Shown: piece by piece, positions 1 to 5,490 of the stretch
How positions within the stretch are numbered: the first letter of the stretch is position 1
How the letters are laid out: every line of letters starts with the position of its first letter
From: CAZGOM01 sp964542875
Lineage (GTDB): Bacteria; Planctomycetota; Phycisphaerae; Phycisphaerales; Phycisphaeraceae
Assembly: GCA_964542875.1 (NCBI GenBank)
Contig: CAZIWA010000213.1
Span: 1 to 5,490 of the forward strand
DNA: 5,490 nt
Direction: 5' to 3'
Made by a program: the position numbers and the translations under genes
The notes under the pieces: model-generated
What the model was told of the DNA's origin: nothing
Seen by the model: only the letters and a program-made list of their open reading frames with translations
The model's database searches: none

Positions 1-17
1 ACTTTTCACAGATCATT

Positions 18-77
18 CACGATTTCTCGTGCTCGCCTGAGGCGAATCTCGCGTCTTTTCTTAAGACTCGCGATTCG
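18..77 (-). other. Run of potential RNA hairpins, possible structured leader of a leftward transcript
   Basis: Three inverted repeats sit almost end to end. Arms 63-77 and 43-57 pair at 13 of 15 positions around a 5-nt loop. Arms 41-45 and 33-37 (TCGCC/GGCGA) pair perfectly around 3 nt; this hairpin overlaps the first at 43-45, so the two compete. Arms 27-31 and 18-22 pair perfectly and, read on the minus strand, enclose a GAAA loop of the GNRA type. All lie just downstream of the promoter-like site at 92-119, which suggests a folded 5' leader or the start of a small RNA leaving the window. A minus-strand ATG at 14-16 could open a coding region beyond the edge, but no good Shine-Dalgarno sequence precedes it. 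I recognise no known riboswitch or RNA family. The hairpins are seen; the role is inferred. Confidence 0.35.
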
Positions 78-91
78 ATTCAGGGTCGACT

Positions 92-119
92 AGTTTAACC
101 ACTTTTTTTTCCGTGTCAA
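92..119 (-). promoter_or_regulatory. Candidate sigma-70-type promoter reading left out of the window
   Basis: On the minus strand a perfect -35 consensus TTGACA (114-119) is followed after 16 nt by TAAACT (92-97), which matches the -10 consensus at four of six positions. The spacer holds a run of eight A. Transcription would begin near position 85 and run into the hairpin cluster and off the left edge, divergent from the small gene at 693. The match could be chance, and the -10 is only fair. Confidence 0.35.
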
Positions 120-235
120 GTCACTCGTTTTACCAGAGCAACTCAACTTGGCTTCGTGGCTTCACTTGTCATTCCCCCTCACCGCGTCACCCGTTTGCGT
201 CGGGTTCAGTGGTGAAGGGATGAAGATGATACCCT

Positions 236-360
236 GCCCTCCCGAAAAGTCAACCCGCCAGCCTCATACCCCCCCAACCTACTGCCATCACCCCCTTCAA
301 GCCAACCCACCATCAGACAACCCTTCACCCAGATACCACCATAAAACTATATCTATACCA
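236..360. other. C-rich, G-depleted low-complexity tract
   Basis: Between 261 and 360 I count 46 C and only 5 G on the plus strand, with C runs at 269-275 (seven), 291-295 (five) and several of three. The opposite strand is therefore G-rich, with repeated GGG runs that could form loose G-quadruplexes. The skew fades into an AT-rich stretch from about 341. The plus frame through it encodes only a proline- and histidine-rich peptide that merely reflects the base composition, so I do not treat it as coding. Function unknown. Confidence 0.6.
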
Positions 361-580
361 TATTAAAACTTATATTTTAACCCTGAAAAGACTTGAACTA
401 AACCAATTATCTATCAATTCACCGATCGCCCGTATCGACATGATTTCCACATATCCACGTTGAATCCCCGAAATTCATCACATCCTCATCCTCGCCAGCG
501 ATAACAACCCGCCTCGTAAGCATTTGCTTCCCGCTCTCCATTGGTTCAGACAATGAGTTAAAGACCGCACCTAAAATTAC

Positions 581-608
581 TTGCAGACTCAAAATCCGGC
601 TACATACT
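581..608 (+). promoter_or_regulatory. Weak candidate promoter for the small membrane protein gene
   Basis: TTGCAG (581-586) and CATACT (603-608) are separated by 16 nt and match the -35 and -10 consensus at three and four of six positions. Transcription would start near 615, giving a leader of about 80 nt before the ATG at 693. It is the best pair I found upstream of this gene, but such matches are common by chance. Confidence 0.2.
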
Positions 609-692
609 GATTCTCGACCTTCATTTCGTCCCAACGGCCATGTCCCGCCTTTGGTTTTGTCTCAGGTTCCGCTGTCAAAACAGAGGCCCATC

Positions 693-965
693 ATGAAAAC
701 GCTTCATTACTATCTAGTCGCCTTCGCAGTCACAGGTGTCTTTTTTGCCCTGTTGGTCCTGGCTTCCAGTGACCGCTCCCTTTCCACGCAAGCCGCCGGC
801 TCGGGCTATAACGCTCGCTCAGCCCAGAACCCTAATGATCAGACCGATCCCGCAGCCCGCGCGCTGGCGGCCCAGCACGCCAAGCAACACCAGGCCAACC
901 TGGCCATTGCCGGCCCCACCAACGTCACTCCTGACGACCACAGCACCGACTTCCAGCCCAAGTAA
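693..965 (+). CDS. Small single-pass membrane protein, function unknown (90 aa)
   Basis: I do not recognise this protein. Residues about 6-25 form one hydrophobic segment (YYLVAFAVTGVFFALLVLAS) after a short N-terminus with a single Lys. The remaining 65 residues are hydrophilic, rich in Ala, Gln, Asn and Asp, and contain no cysteine. It is probably a signal anchor or uncleaved signal peptide with the tail outside the cytoplasm; there is no lipobox, and a signal peptidase I site is not clear. The ATG at 693 is preferred because GAGG (683-686) lies 6 nt before it. An in-frame TTG at 651 would add 14 residues but lacks a ribosome binding site. Third codon positions are mostly G or C, especially after residue 30, which supports a real gene. 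It is monocistronic, converges on the pseudopilin gene and ends about 80 nt before a strong terminator. Confidence 0.65.
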   Translation: MKTLHYYLVAFAVTGVFFALLVLASSDRSLSTQAAGSGYNARSAQNPNDQTDPAARALAAQHAKQHQANLAIAGPTNVTPDDHSTDFQPK

Positions 966-1043
966 GCCCGTTCTCATTCGTCTGGCAGCCTCGCGCCGGC
1001 GCTTTGGGTTTTCCATTTCCATCAATTCATCCATCACTCAATA

Positions 1044-1075
1044 AAAAAAGCCCGGCCATCTGGCCGGGCTTTTTT
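1044..1075. terminator. Bidirectional Rho-independent terminator
   Basis: A perfect 9-bp stem AGCCCGGCC/GGCCGGGCT (1049-1057 and 1062-1070) encloses a 4-nt loop ATCT. It is flanked by seven A on the left (1043-1049) and six T on the right (1070-1075), so either strand reads as a GC-rich hairpin followed by a U tract. It lies 78 nt after the stop of the rightward small gene and about 20 nt after the stop of the leftward pseudopilin gene, and should end both transcripts. Confidence 0.92.
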
Positions 1076-1095
1076 CATATTTCGGTCGCTTGCGA

Positions 1096-1983
1096 TCAGG
1101 GGAAGGGAACGTCGGGATCTTGAATCGAAGACTTTTCGCTGGCGTAGTCCGCATTGATGGCGATCTGCGAAAGCCGGGCATACACGCCGGACTCCGCCGG
1201 AATCCCCGCATACGCCGCCATTGATGCCGCCGCGATGTTCGCATCCGTCAGCCCCAGCCGATCCCCAAAGTTCGGGTAATTCTTGGCATGGCCATCGAAG
1301 TACATCACATTGATGGTGTTGTTCTTGTGGTTCGTCCGGGTGCCGGAGCTCAAAATCGACTGCCGGTCCCACCCCAGGGTCTGGAACTTAAGCCCGCCCA
1401 GAAATGCCGTCGTCGGCTTGGTGAAACCCAGCTCATCGATATTGTTGCGCACCGAGCCCACCGTGCCGCGGGTCAACCCGTGCAACTGCCGGTAAAAGTA
1501 GCTCGAATACGCATCCGCCGCCGGCGAGGTGTCCGTCAAAGACGAATCCACCGCAAACTTCTTCATTTCTTCCAGCCGGTCACCCGGATCATCATCACCC
1601 GGGCAAAAAACAATCTTCGGGTCCGGCACATACGCGCTCGTCAGGATCATCCCGATCGCATTGCGCTCGCGAGGCGTTGACACCCCGTTGTAAACCCAGA
1701 TCTTTGTCGATGCCGTATCCGACCAGTGCAGCCCGGCCGGCGTCACCACATCCGGATCAGTGCCCACGCTGGGGCCCACCGGAATTGCGCGCTTGTTTTC
1801 ATTGGCATACATGGTCACAGCCAGTGCCATCTGCCTTTGATTGGTAAGGCAAAGGCTCACTTTGGCCGAATCCCGGGCCAGGCTCACCGCGGGCAAAAGC
1901 ACTGCTATCAGCAGGGCAATAATCCCAAGTGTGATCAAAAGCTCCATCAATGTAAAACCACGATAAAAATAACGATGCTGCAT
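1096..1983 (-). CDS. Pseudopilin-like protein with prepilin-type N-terminal cleavage/methylation domain
   Basis: A 295-residue protein with a class III (type IV pilin-like) signal: short leader MQHRYFYRG, then the FTLMELL motif. Cleavage by prepilin peptidase is expected between Gly9 and Phe10, with Phe methylated and the conserved Glu at mature position +5 (Glu14). Residues about 10-33 form the hydrophobic helix. Then follows a segment typical of planctomycete family members (SLCLTNQRQMALAVTMYANEN, 43-63), a CPGDDD motif (127-132) and a late FDGH motif (229-232). The late part resembles the H-X9-DG motif of DUF1559-type proteins, but the nearest His (219) is 10 residues before the Asp. Such proteins are exported and may act in type II secretion-like assemblies or at the cell surface; the exact role is unknown. 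No pilus or secretion genes are adjacent. The ATG at 1983 has a strong Shine-Dalgarno sequence 6 nt upstream. It may be transcribed alone or by read-through from gltD. Confidence 0.9.
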   Translation of the reverse strand: MQHRYFYRGFTLMELLITLGIIALLIAVLLPAVSLARDSAKVSLCLTNQRQMALAVTMYANENKRAIPVGPSVGTDPDVVTPAGLHWSDTASTKIWVYNGVSTPRERNAIGMILTSAYVPDPKIVFCPGDDDPGDRLEEMKKFAVDSSLTDTSPAADAYSSYFYRQLHGLTRGTVGSVRNNIDELGFTKPTTAFLGGLKFQTLGWDRQSILSSGTRTNHKNNTINVMYFDGHAKNYPNFGDRLGLTDANIAAASMAAYAGIPAESGVYARLSQIAINADYASEKSSIQDPDVPFP

Positions 1984-1989
1984 GGGTCT

Positions 1990-1997
1990 CTCCTCCC
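1990..1997 (-). promoter_or_regulatory. Strong Shine-Dalgarno sequence of the pseudopilin gene
   Basis: On the minus strand GGGAGGAG ends 6 nt before the ATG at 1981-1983. It is the best ribosome binding site in the window and fixes the start, giving the expected short leader peptide before the FTLMELL motif. Confidence 0.85.
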
Positions 1998-2081
1998 AGA
2001 TTAAATTCTTATCCCTGAATAGGGCATCTGCACGAATTATTTTACCTTAGACGTACATGAAAATAATTTGTTCCGGGCCTT

Positions 2082-2110
2082 ATTATACCGGCACTTACAC
2101 GTTGTTACTA
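2082..2110 (-). promoter_or_regulatory. Candidate promoter of the pseudopilin gene
   Basis: The minus strand has a perfect -10 hexamer TATAAT (2082-2087). At 17 nt upstream lies TAGTAA (2105-2110), which matches the -35 consensus at only three of six positions. The expected start near 2075 gives a leader of about 90 nt ending in the strong Shine-Dalgarno site. A small CCCT/AGGG hairpin (2013-2024) lies in that leader. The gap after gltD is AT-rich compared with the genes and has no clear terminator, so this promoter may add to read-through rather than act alone. Confidence 0.4.
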
Positions 2111-2134
2111 GCAATTTCCATACGCTAAAACAAG

Positions 2135-3628
2135 TCATTCCGGCAACCTGCTGGATCCCATCAGGTGCGTATCGATCGCTTTCGCCGCCCCGCGGCCCTC
2201 GGCGATCGCCCACACAATCAGCGAAGCCCCGCGCCGCACATCGCCCGCGGCGAAAACCCCCGGCACGCTCGTGGCATACTTGCCGAATTCCGCCTGCACG
2301 TTGGTCTTCTTGTCCGTCGCCACGCCCAGCTTCTGAATCACGTCCGTGTCCGGACCGCTGAAGCCGATCGCCAGCAGCACAAGGTCTGCCGGCCAGTCGT
2401 ACTGGCTCCCGGGCACTTCCCTTGCGTTGGAGTATTCGCCCGTCGCGGGGTTAAAGTCCCACTCCACCTTCACGGTGCGCACGGCTTTCACATTGCCGGC
2501 CCCGTCGTCGACGAATTCCTTGGTCAAAATGCCGTATTCCCGCGGGTCTTTGCCAAACAGCGCCCGGCCTTCCTCATGGCCGTAGTCCACCAGCAGCACT
2601 TCCGCGTCTTGCGGCCACGGATTGTGCGCCGGCCGTTCCACGGGCAGTGAAGGCTTGCGGGCAAAGTTCACCAGGGACTTGCATCCCTGCCGCAGCGCCG
2701 TGCCCAGGCAGTCCGTCCCGGTGTCCCCCGCGCCGATCACCACCACATGCTTGCCCTTGGCGTCGATGTACTTGCCGTCCGCCAGGTTGGAGTCCAGCAG
2801 GCTCTTGGTGTTCAGGTGCAGGTATTCCATCGCCAGATGGACGCCTTTAAGGTTCCGCCCCGGCATCCGGGCATCCTGGCCTTTCAAAGCGCCGCACGCC
2901 AGCAGGATCGCATCATACTTGGCTTGAATTTCCTTGATGTCCACATTCACGCCGATGTTGGCGCCGGTGACGAATTCCACGCCCTCCGCGGCCAGGAGCT
3001 CCACCCGTCGGGTCACGCTTTTCTTATCCAGCTTCATGTTCGGCACGCCGTACATCAGCAGTCCGCCGATCCGGTCATCGCGTTCAAACACCGTCACCCG
3101 GTGCCCCGCCCGGTTGAGTTGTTGTGCCGCCGCCAGCCCTGCCGGGCCCGAGCCGATCACCGCCACCATCTTGCCCGTCCGGCTCGTAGGCGGCTGAGGC
3201 ACCACCCACCCTTCCGCAAAAGCCTTATCGATGATGGAGCATTCAATGCTCTTGATCGTCACCGCCGGGTCCGTAATGCCCAGCACGCACGCGCTCTCAC
3301 ATGGCGCCGGGCAGATTCGCCCCGTCCATTCCGGAAAGTTGTTGGTCCGCGAGAGCCGTTCATAGGCTTCACGCCACCGGCCCCGGTACACCAGGTCATT
3401 CCACTCGGGAATCAGGTTGTGGATCGGGCATCCCACGGTCTTGCCTTCGGGCTCTTCACCCGTCATGCAAAACGGCACGCCACAGTCCATGCAGCGCGCG
3501 CCCTGCTCTTTGAGCTGCTTTTCCTTGCCCGGCTCGTAAAGCTCGTTCCAGTCCTTCACGCGTGTACGCGCAAGCCTCTTATGAAGCCCATTGCGCTTGT
3601 ATTCCATGAATCCGGTTGGCTTGCCCAT
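2135..3628 (-). CDS. gltD: Glutamate synthase small subunit (NAD(P)H-dependent GOGAT beta chain)
   Basis: Complete, 497 residues, slightly longer than the roughly 470 of the E. coli protein. It passes electrons from NAD(P)H through FAD and Fe-S clusters to the large subunit for glutamate synthesis in the cytoplasm. The N-terminal Fe-S domain has Cys46, 49, 54 and 67 and Cys106, 110 and 114 (the RICPAPCESAC motif). The FAD loop is VIGSGPAGLAAA (157-168), the NAD(P)H loop VVVIGAGDTGTDC (295-307), and the C-terminal FAD motif GVFAAGDVRRG (457-467). The opening MGKPTGF, the CMDCGVPFC segment and HNPWPQ with VDYGHEEG are typical of the GltD type common outside Gammaproteobacteria, and they support the ATG at 3628. 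An upstream Shine-Dalgarno sequence is weak. The gene follows gltB by 59 nt with no terminator between, so the two are probably co-transcribed and perhaps translationally linked. A GltD-like subunit of another enzyme is unlikely beside gltB. Confidence 0.97.
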   Translation of the reverse strand: MGKPTGFMEYKRNGLHKRLARTRVKDWNELYEPGKEKQLKEQGARCMDCGVPFCMTGEEPEGKTVGCPIHNLIPEWNDLVYRGRWREAYERLSRTNNFPEWTGRICPAPCESACVLGITDPAVTIKSIECSIIDKAFAEGWVVPQPPTSRTGKMVAVIGSGPAGLAAAQQLNRAGHRVTVFERDDRIGGLLMYGVPNMKLDKKSVTRRVELLAAEGVEFVTGANIGVNVDIKEIQAKYDAILLACGALKGQDARMPGRNLKGVHLAMEYLHLNTKSLLDSNLADGKYIDAKGKHVVVIGAGDTGTDCLGTALRQGCKSLVNFARKPSLPVERPAHNPWPQDAEVLLVDYGHEEGRALFGKDPREYGILTKEFVDDGAGNVKAVRTVKVEWDFNPATGEYSNAREVPGSQYDWPADLVLLAIGFSGPDTDVIQKLGVATDKKTNVQAEFGKYATSVPGVFAAGDVRRGASLIVWAIAEGRGAAKAIDTHLMGSSRLPE

Positions 3629-3687
3629 ATCTCTTGCTTTCTGGCTATCTGATTTTTATTGAAGTCCGTGCCGTCCAAACATCCGAC

Positions 3688-5490
3688 TCACACATTGCTC
3701 CCCACGCCGGCTTCGCTGTTCTCTTCCGGCAGGTCATACCCGCCCGGCAGATTGCTCACTTCGCCGTCGCCCGCCGAGGCCGAATAAGTCGCCTCCTCGG
3801 CCATTTCGGAAAGCACTTTCTTGTAGTCGCTGGGGATCACCTTGTGGAACAGCTTCACCTGGTTTTCCCAGTCCGCCAGGATCTTGGCCGCCACGCTGGA
3901 GCCGGTGAACTTCTGGTGCAGTTCCACGAACTGCCTCAGTTCCGCGGTGTCGATGGCGTCTTCCACTTTCTCAAGTTCGATCATGCCCATGTTGCAGTTG
4001 TTCACGAACTGCGCGTTGGGGTCGTACACATACGCGATCCCGCCGCTCATGCCCGCGGCGAAGTTCCGGCCCGTGGGGCCCAGGATCACCGCACGGCCGT
4101 TGGTCATGTACTCGCACCCGTGGTCGCCCACGCCTTCCACCACCGCCACCGCGCCGGAGTTGCGCACGCAGAACCGTTCCCCAGCCACGCCTCGGAAGAA
4201 TGCCTGGCCGCTCGTTGCGCCGTAGAGCGCTACGTTGCCCACGATGATGTTGTCTTCGGGCACAAAACCGTTGGCCAGTGTCCGCTTATCGGGGTATACG
4301 ATCACCCGGCCGCCTGAAAGGCCCTTGCCGATGTAGTCGTTGGAGTCGCCTTCCAGTTCGATGGTCACGCCCTTGGCAAGCCACGCGCCCAGGCTTTGGC
4401 CCGCGTTGCCCGTCAGCTTGATCCGGATCGTCTCATCGGGCAGCCCCTCGCCGGGGTACCGCTTGGCGATCTCATTGCTCAGCATCGTGCCCACCGTCCG
4501 GTTCACGTTGGTCACATCGCTGGTGATCTGAACCTTCGTCTTCTTCTCCAGCGCCGGTGCGGCCTGCAGAATGAAGCTGTTGTCCAGCGCCGCTTCGATG
4601 CCGTGGTCCTGCTCGATGGTCTTCACCACCTGCACATCAGGCGAAGGCTTCCTGGCGGTCATCAAAATGCCCGACAGGTCCAGGCCCTTGGTCTTCCAGT
4701 GGTTCAGCGCGTCGGCCATTTCCAGCAGGTCGGTCCGGCCCACGGCTTCGCGAAGGCTTCGCAGGCCCAGGCTGGCCAGGTGCTGCCGGACTTCCTCGGC
4801 CATCATGAAGAAGTAGTTCACCACATGCTCAGGCTTCCCGGCGAACTTCGCACGCAGGCTCGGGTCCTGCGTCGCGATGCCCACAGGGCACGTGTTGAGG
4901 TGGCACACGCGCATCATGATGCACCCCACCGCGATCAGCGGCATGGTGGAGAAGCCAAACTCCTCGGCGCCCAAAAGCGCGCCGATCAGCACGTCGCGAC
5001 CGGTCTTCATCTGCCCGTCCACCTGAAGCGTCACGCGTGAACGCAGGTTGTTCATCACCAGCGTCTGGTGGGTCTCCGCCAGGCCCAGCTCCCACGGCCC
5101 GCCGGCGTGCTTGAGGCTCGTCAGGGGAGACGCCCCCGTGCCGCCGTCATGGCCGGAGATGAGAATGTGGTCCGCATGTGCCTTGGCCACGCCTGCCGCC
5201 ACCGTGCCCACGCCCGTTTCCGCCACCAGCTTCACGCTGATGCGTGCCGCGCGGTTGGCGTTCTTCAAGTCGTAGATCAACTGCGCAAGGTCTTCGATCG
5301 AATAAATATCATGGTGAGGCGGCGGGCTGATCAGCGTCACCCCAGGCGTCGAGTGCCGCAGCCACCCGATGTACTTGTCCACCTTGTGCCCAGGCAGCTG
5401 ACCGCCTTCGCCGGGCTTGGCGCCCTGCGCCACCTTGATCTGAAGCTCATCCGCGTTGGTCAGGTAATCGATCGTCACGCCAAACCGCGC
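3688..5490 (-). CDS. gltB: Glutamate synthase large subunit, C-terminal part (partial, cut by right edge)
   Basis: The frame is open to the last base, giving 600 visible residues, about the last 40% of a protein of roughly 1500. The GTG at 5478 is an internal Val in the conserved ARFGVTIDYL context and not a start. The visible part contains the rear of the FMN-binding synthase domain: IKVAQGAKPGEGGQLPG (18-34), VKLVAETGVG (86-95), ISGHDGGTGASP (111-122) and LGLAETHQTL (135-144). The 3Fe-4S ligands Cys190, Cys196 and Cys201 have the family spacing C-x5-C-x4-C (codons at 4921-4923, 4903-4905, 4888-4890). The C-terminal beta-helix with its Gly-rich repeats follows (about 350-490), then an acidic tail. 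This subunit makes two glutamates from 2-oxoglutarate and glutamine; the N-terminal glutaminase domain lies outside the window. No frameshift or missing key residue is seen. It is the upstream partner of gltD. Confidence 0.97.
   Translation of the reverse strand, partial: ARFGVTIDYLTNADELQIKVAQGAKPGEGGQLPGHKVDKYIGWLRHSTPGVTLISPPPHHDIYSIEDLAQLIYDLKNANRAARISVKLVAETGVGTVAAGVAKAHADHILISGHDGGTGASPLTSLKHAGGPWELGLAETHQTLVMNNLRSRVTLQVDGQMKTGRDVLIGALLGAEEFGFSTMPLIAVGCIMMRVCHLNTCPVGIATQDPSLRAKFAGKPEHVVNYFFMMAEEVRQHLASLGLRSLREAVGRTDLLEMADALNHWKTKGLDLSGILMTARKPSPDVQVVKTIEQDHGIEAALDNSFILQAAPALEKKTKVQITSDVTNVNRTVGTMLSNEIAKRYPGEGLPDETIRIKLTGNAGQSLGAWLAKGVTIELEGDSNDYIGKGLSGGRVIVYPDKRTLANGFVPEDNIIVGNVALYGATSGQAFFRGVAGERFCVRNSGAVAVVEGVGDHGCEYMTNGRAVILGPTGRNFAAGMSGGIAYVYDPNAQFVNNCNMGMIELEKVEDAIDTAELRQFVELHQKFTGSSVAAKILADWENQVKLFHKVIPSDYKKVLSEMAEEATYSASAGDGEVSNLPGGYDLPEENSEAGVGSNV

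Larger units (their letters stand above)
120..692. other. Intergenic region without a convincing gene
   Basis: About 570 nt before the small gene. Short open frames exist (plus 148-366, minus 419-634), but they begin with non-ATG codons, lack ribosome binding sites, resemble no family I know and do not show the GC-rich third positions of the real genes here. The region holds an interrupted hairpin (inner arms 189-193/201-205, outer arms 176-183/211-219 with one bulge), the C-rich G-poor tract listed separately, an AT-rich stretch at 341-382, a minor inverted repeat at 539-555 and the leader of the small gene. It most likely contains regulatory sequence for divergent transcription units. Confidence 0.5.

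Noticed and set aside
63..80. TTCGATT resembling a tRNA T loop
   Set aside because: The flanking bases do not form the T stem, and no acceptor, anticodon or D arm can be drawn around it.
43..111. Hairpin at 43-77 plus the T run at 103-110 as a rightward terminator
   Set aside because: The T run is 25 nt away from the hairpin, too far for a Rho-independent terminator.
148..366. Plus-strand 72-aa open frame in the left intergenic region
   Set aside because: It starts with a non-ATG codon without a ribosome binding site, and its Pro/His-rich second half only reflects the C-rich tract.
419..634. Minus-strand 71-aa open frame in the left intergenic region
   Set aside because: It has a TTG start, no Shine-Dalgarno sequence, base composition unlike the neighbouring genes and no recognisable motif. 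A short real gene cannot be excluded, but nothing supports it.
651..692. TTG start extending the small membrane protein by 14 residues
   Set aside because: There is no ribosome binding site before it, whereas the ATG at 693 has GAGG at a suitable distance and puts the hydrophobic segment close to the N-terminus.
2747..3652. Long plus-strand open frame (301 aa) opposite gltD
   Set aside because: It lies wholly antisense to the conserved gltD coding sequence, is rich in His, Arg and Ala as expected for a GC-rich antisense shadow, and resembles no family.
3616..5040. Plus-strand open frames of 233 and 214 aa opposite gltB
   Set aside because: These are antisense shadows of gltB; the composition mirrors its codon use and there are no recognisable domains or ribosome binding sites.
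5476..5478. GTG as the start of gltB
   Set aside because: The frame stays open to the window edge and encodes the conserved ARFG immediately before it; the N-terminal glutaminase and central domains must lie outside the window.

Overview
The window looks like a piece of chromosome from a moderately GC-rich bacterium, most probably a planctomycete of the Phycisphaerae type. The main clue is the pseudopilin-like protein with a FTLMELL-type prepilin N-terminus and a C-terminal FDGH motif, a family greatly expanded in Planctomycetota. The lineage is inferred; no rRNA or other taxonomic marker is present.

The right two thirds (2135-5490) is a leftward glutamate synthase locus. It holds the C-terminal 600 residues of the large subunit GltB, cut by the right edge, then after a 59-nt gap the complete small subunit GltD. 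Together they form NAD(P)H-dependent GOGAT, which turns 2-oxoglutarate and glutamine into two glutamates. The cluster-ligand cysteines and nucleotide-binding loops that can be checked are intact.

Downstream on the same strand (1096-1983) is a 295-residue pseudopilin-like secreted or surface protein. It has a strong Shine-Dalgarno sequence and a plausible promoter of its own in the 151-nt gap after gltD. It converges on a short rightward gene (693-965) for a single-pass membrane protein of unknown function. A strong hairpin with A and T tracts lies between the two stop codons and should terminate transcription in both directions.

The left 690 nt contains no convincing gene. It has three parts: a leftward promoter-like site (TTGACA-16-TAAACT) followed by a run of potential hairpins at the extreme left; a strikingly G-poor, C-rich stretch around 240-360; and an AT-richer leader before the small gene. 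The core of the window is ordinary housekeeping metabolism. The less explained material is the left-edge structured segment, the strand-asymmetric tract and the small membrane protein. I saw no CRISPR array, insertion sequence, tRNA or rRNA.
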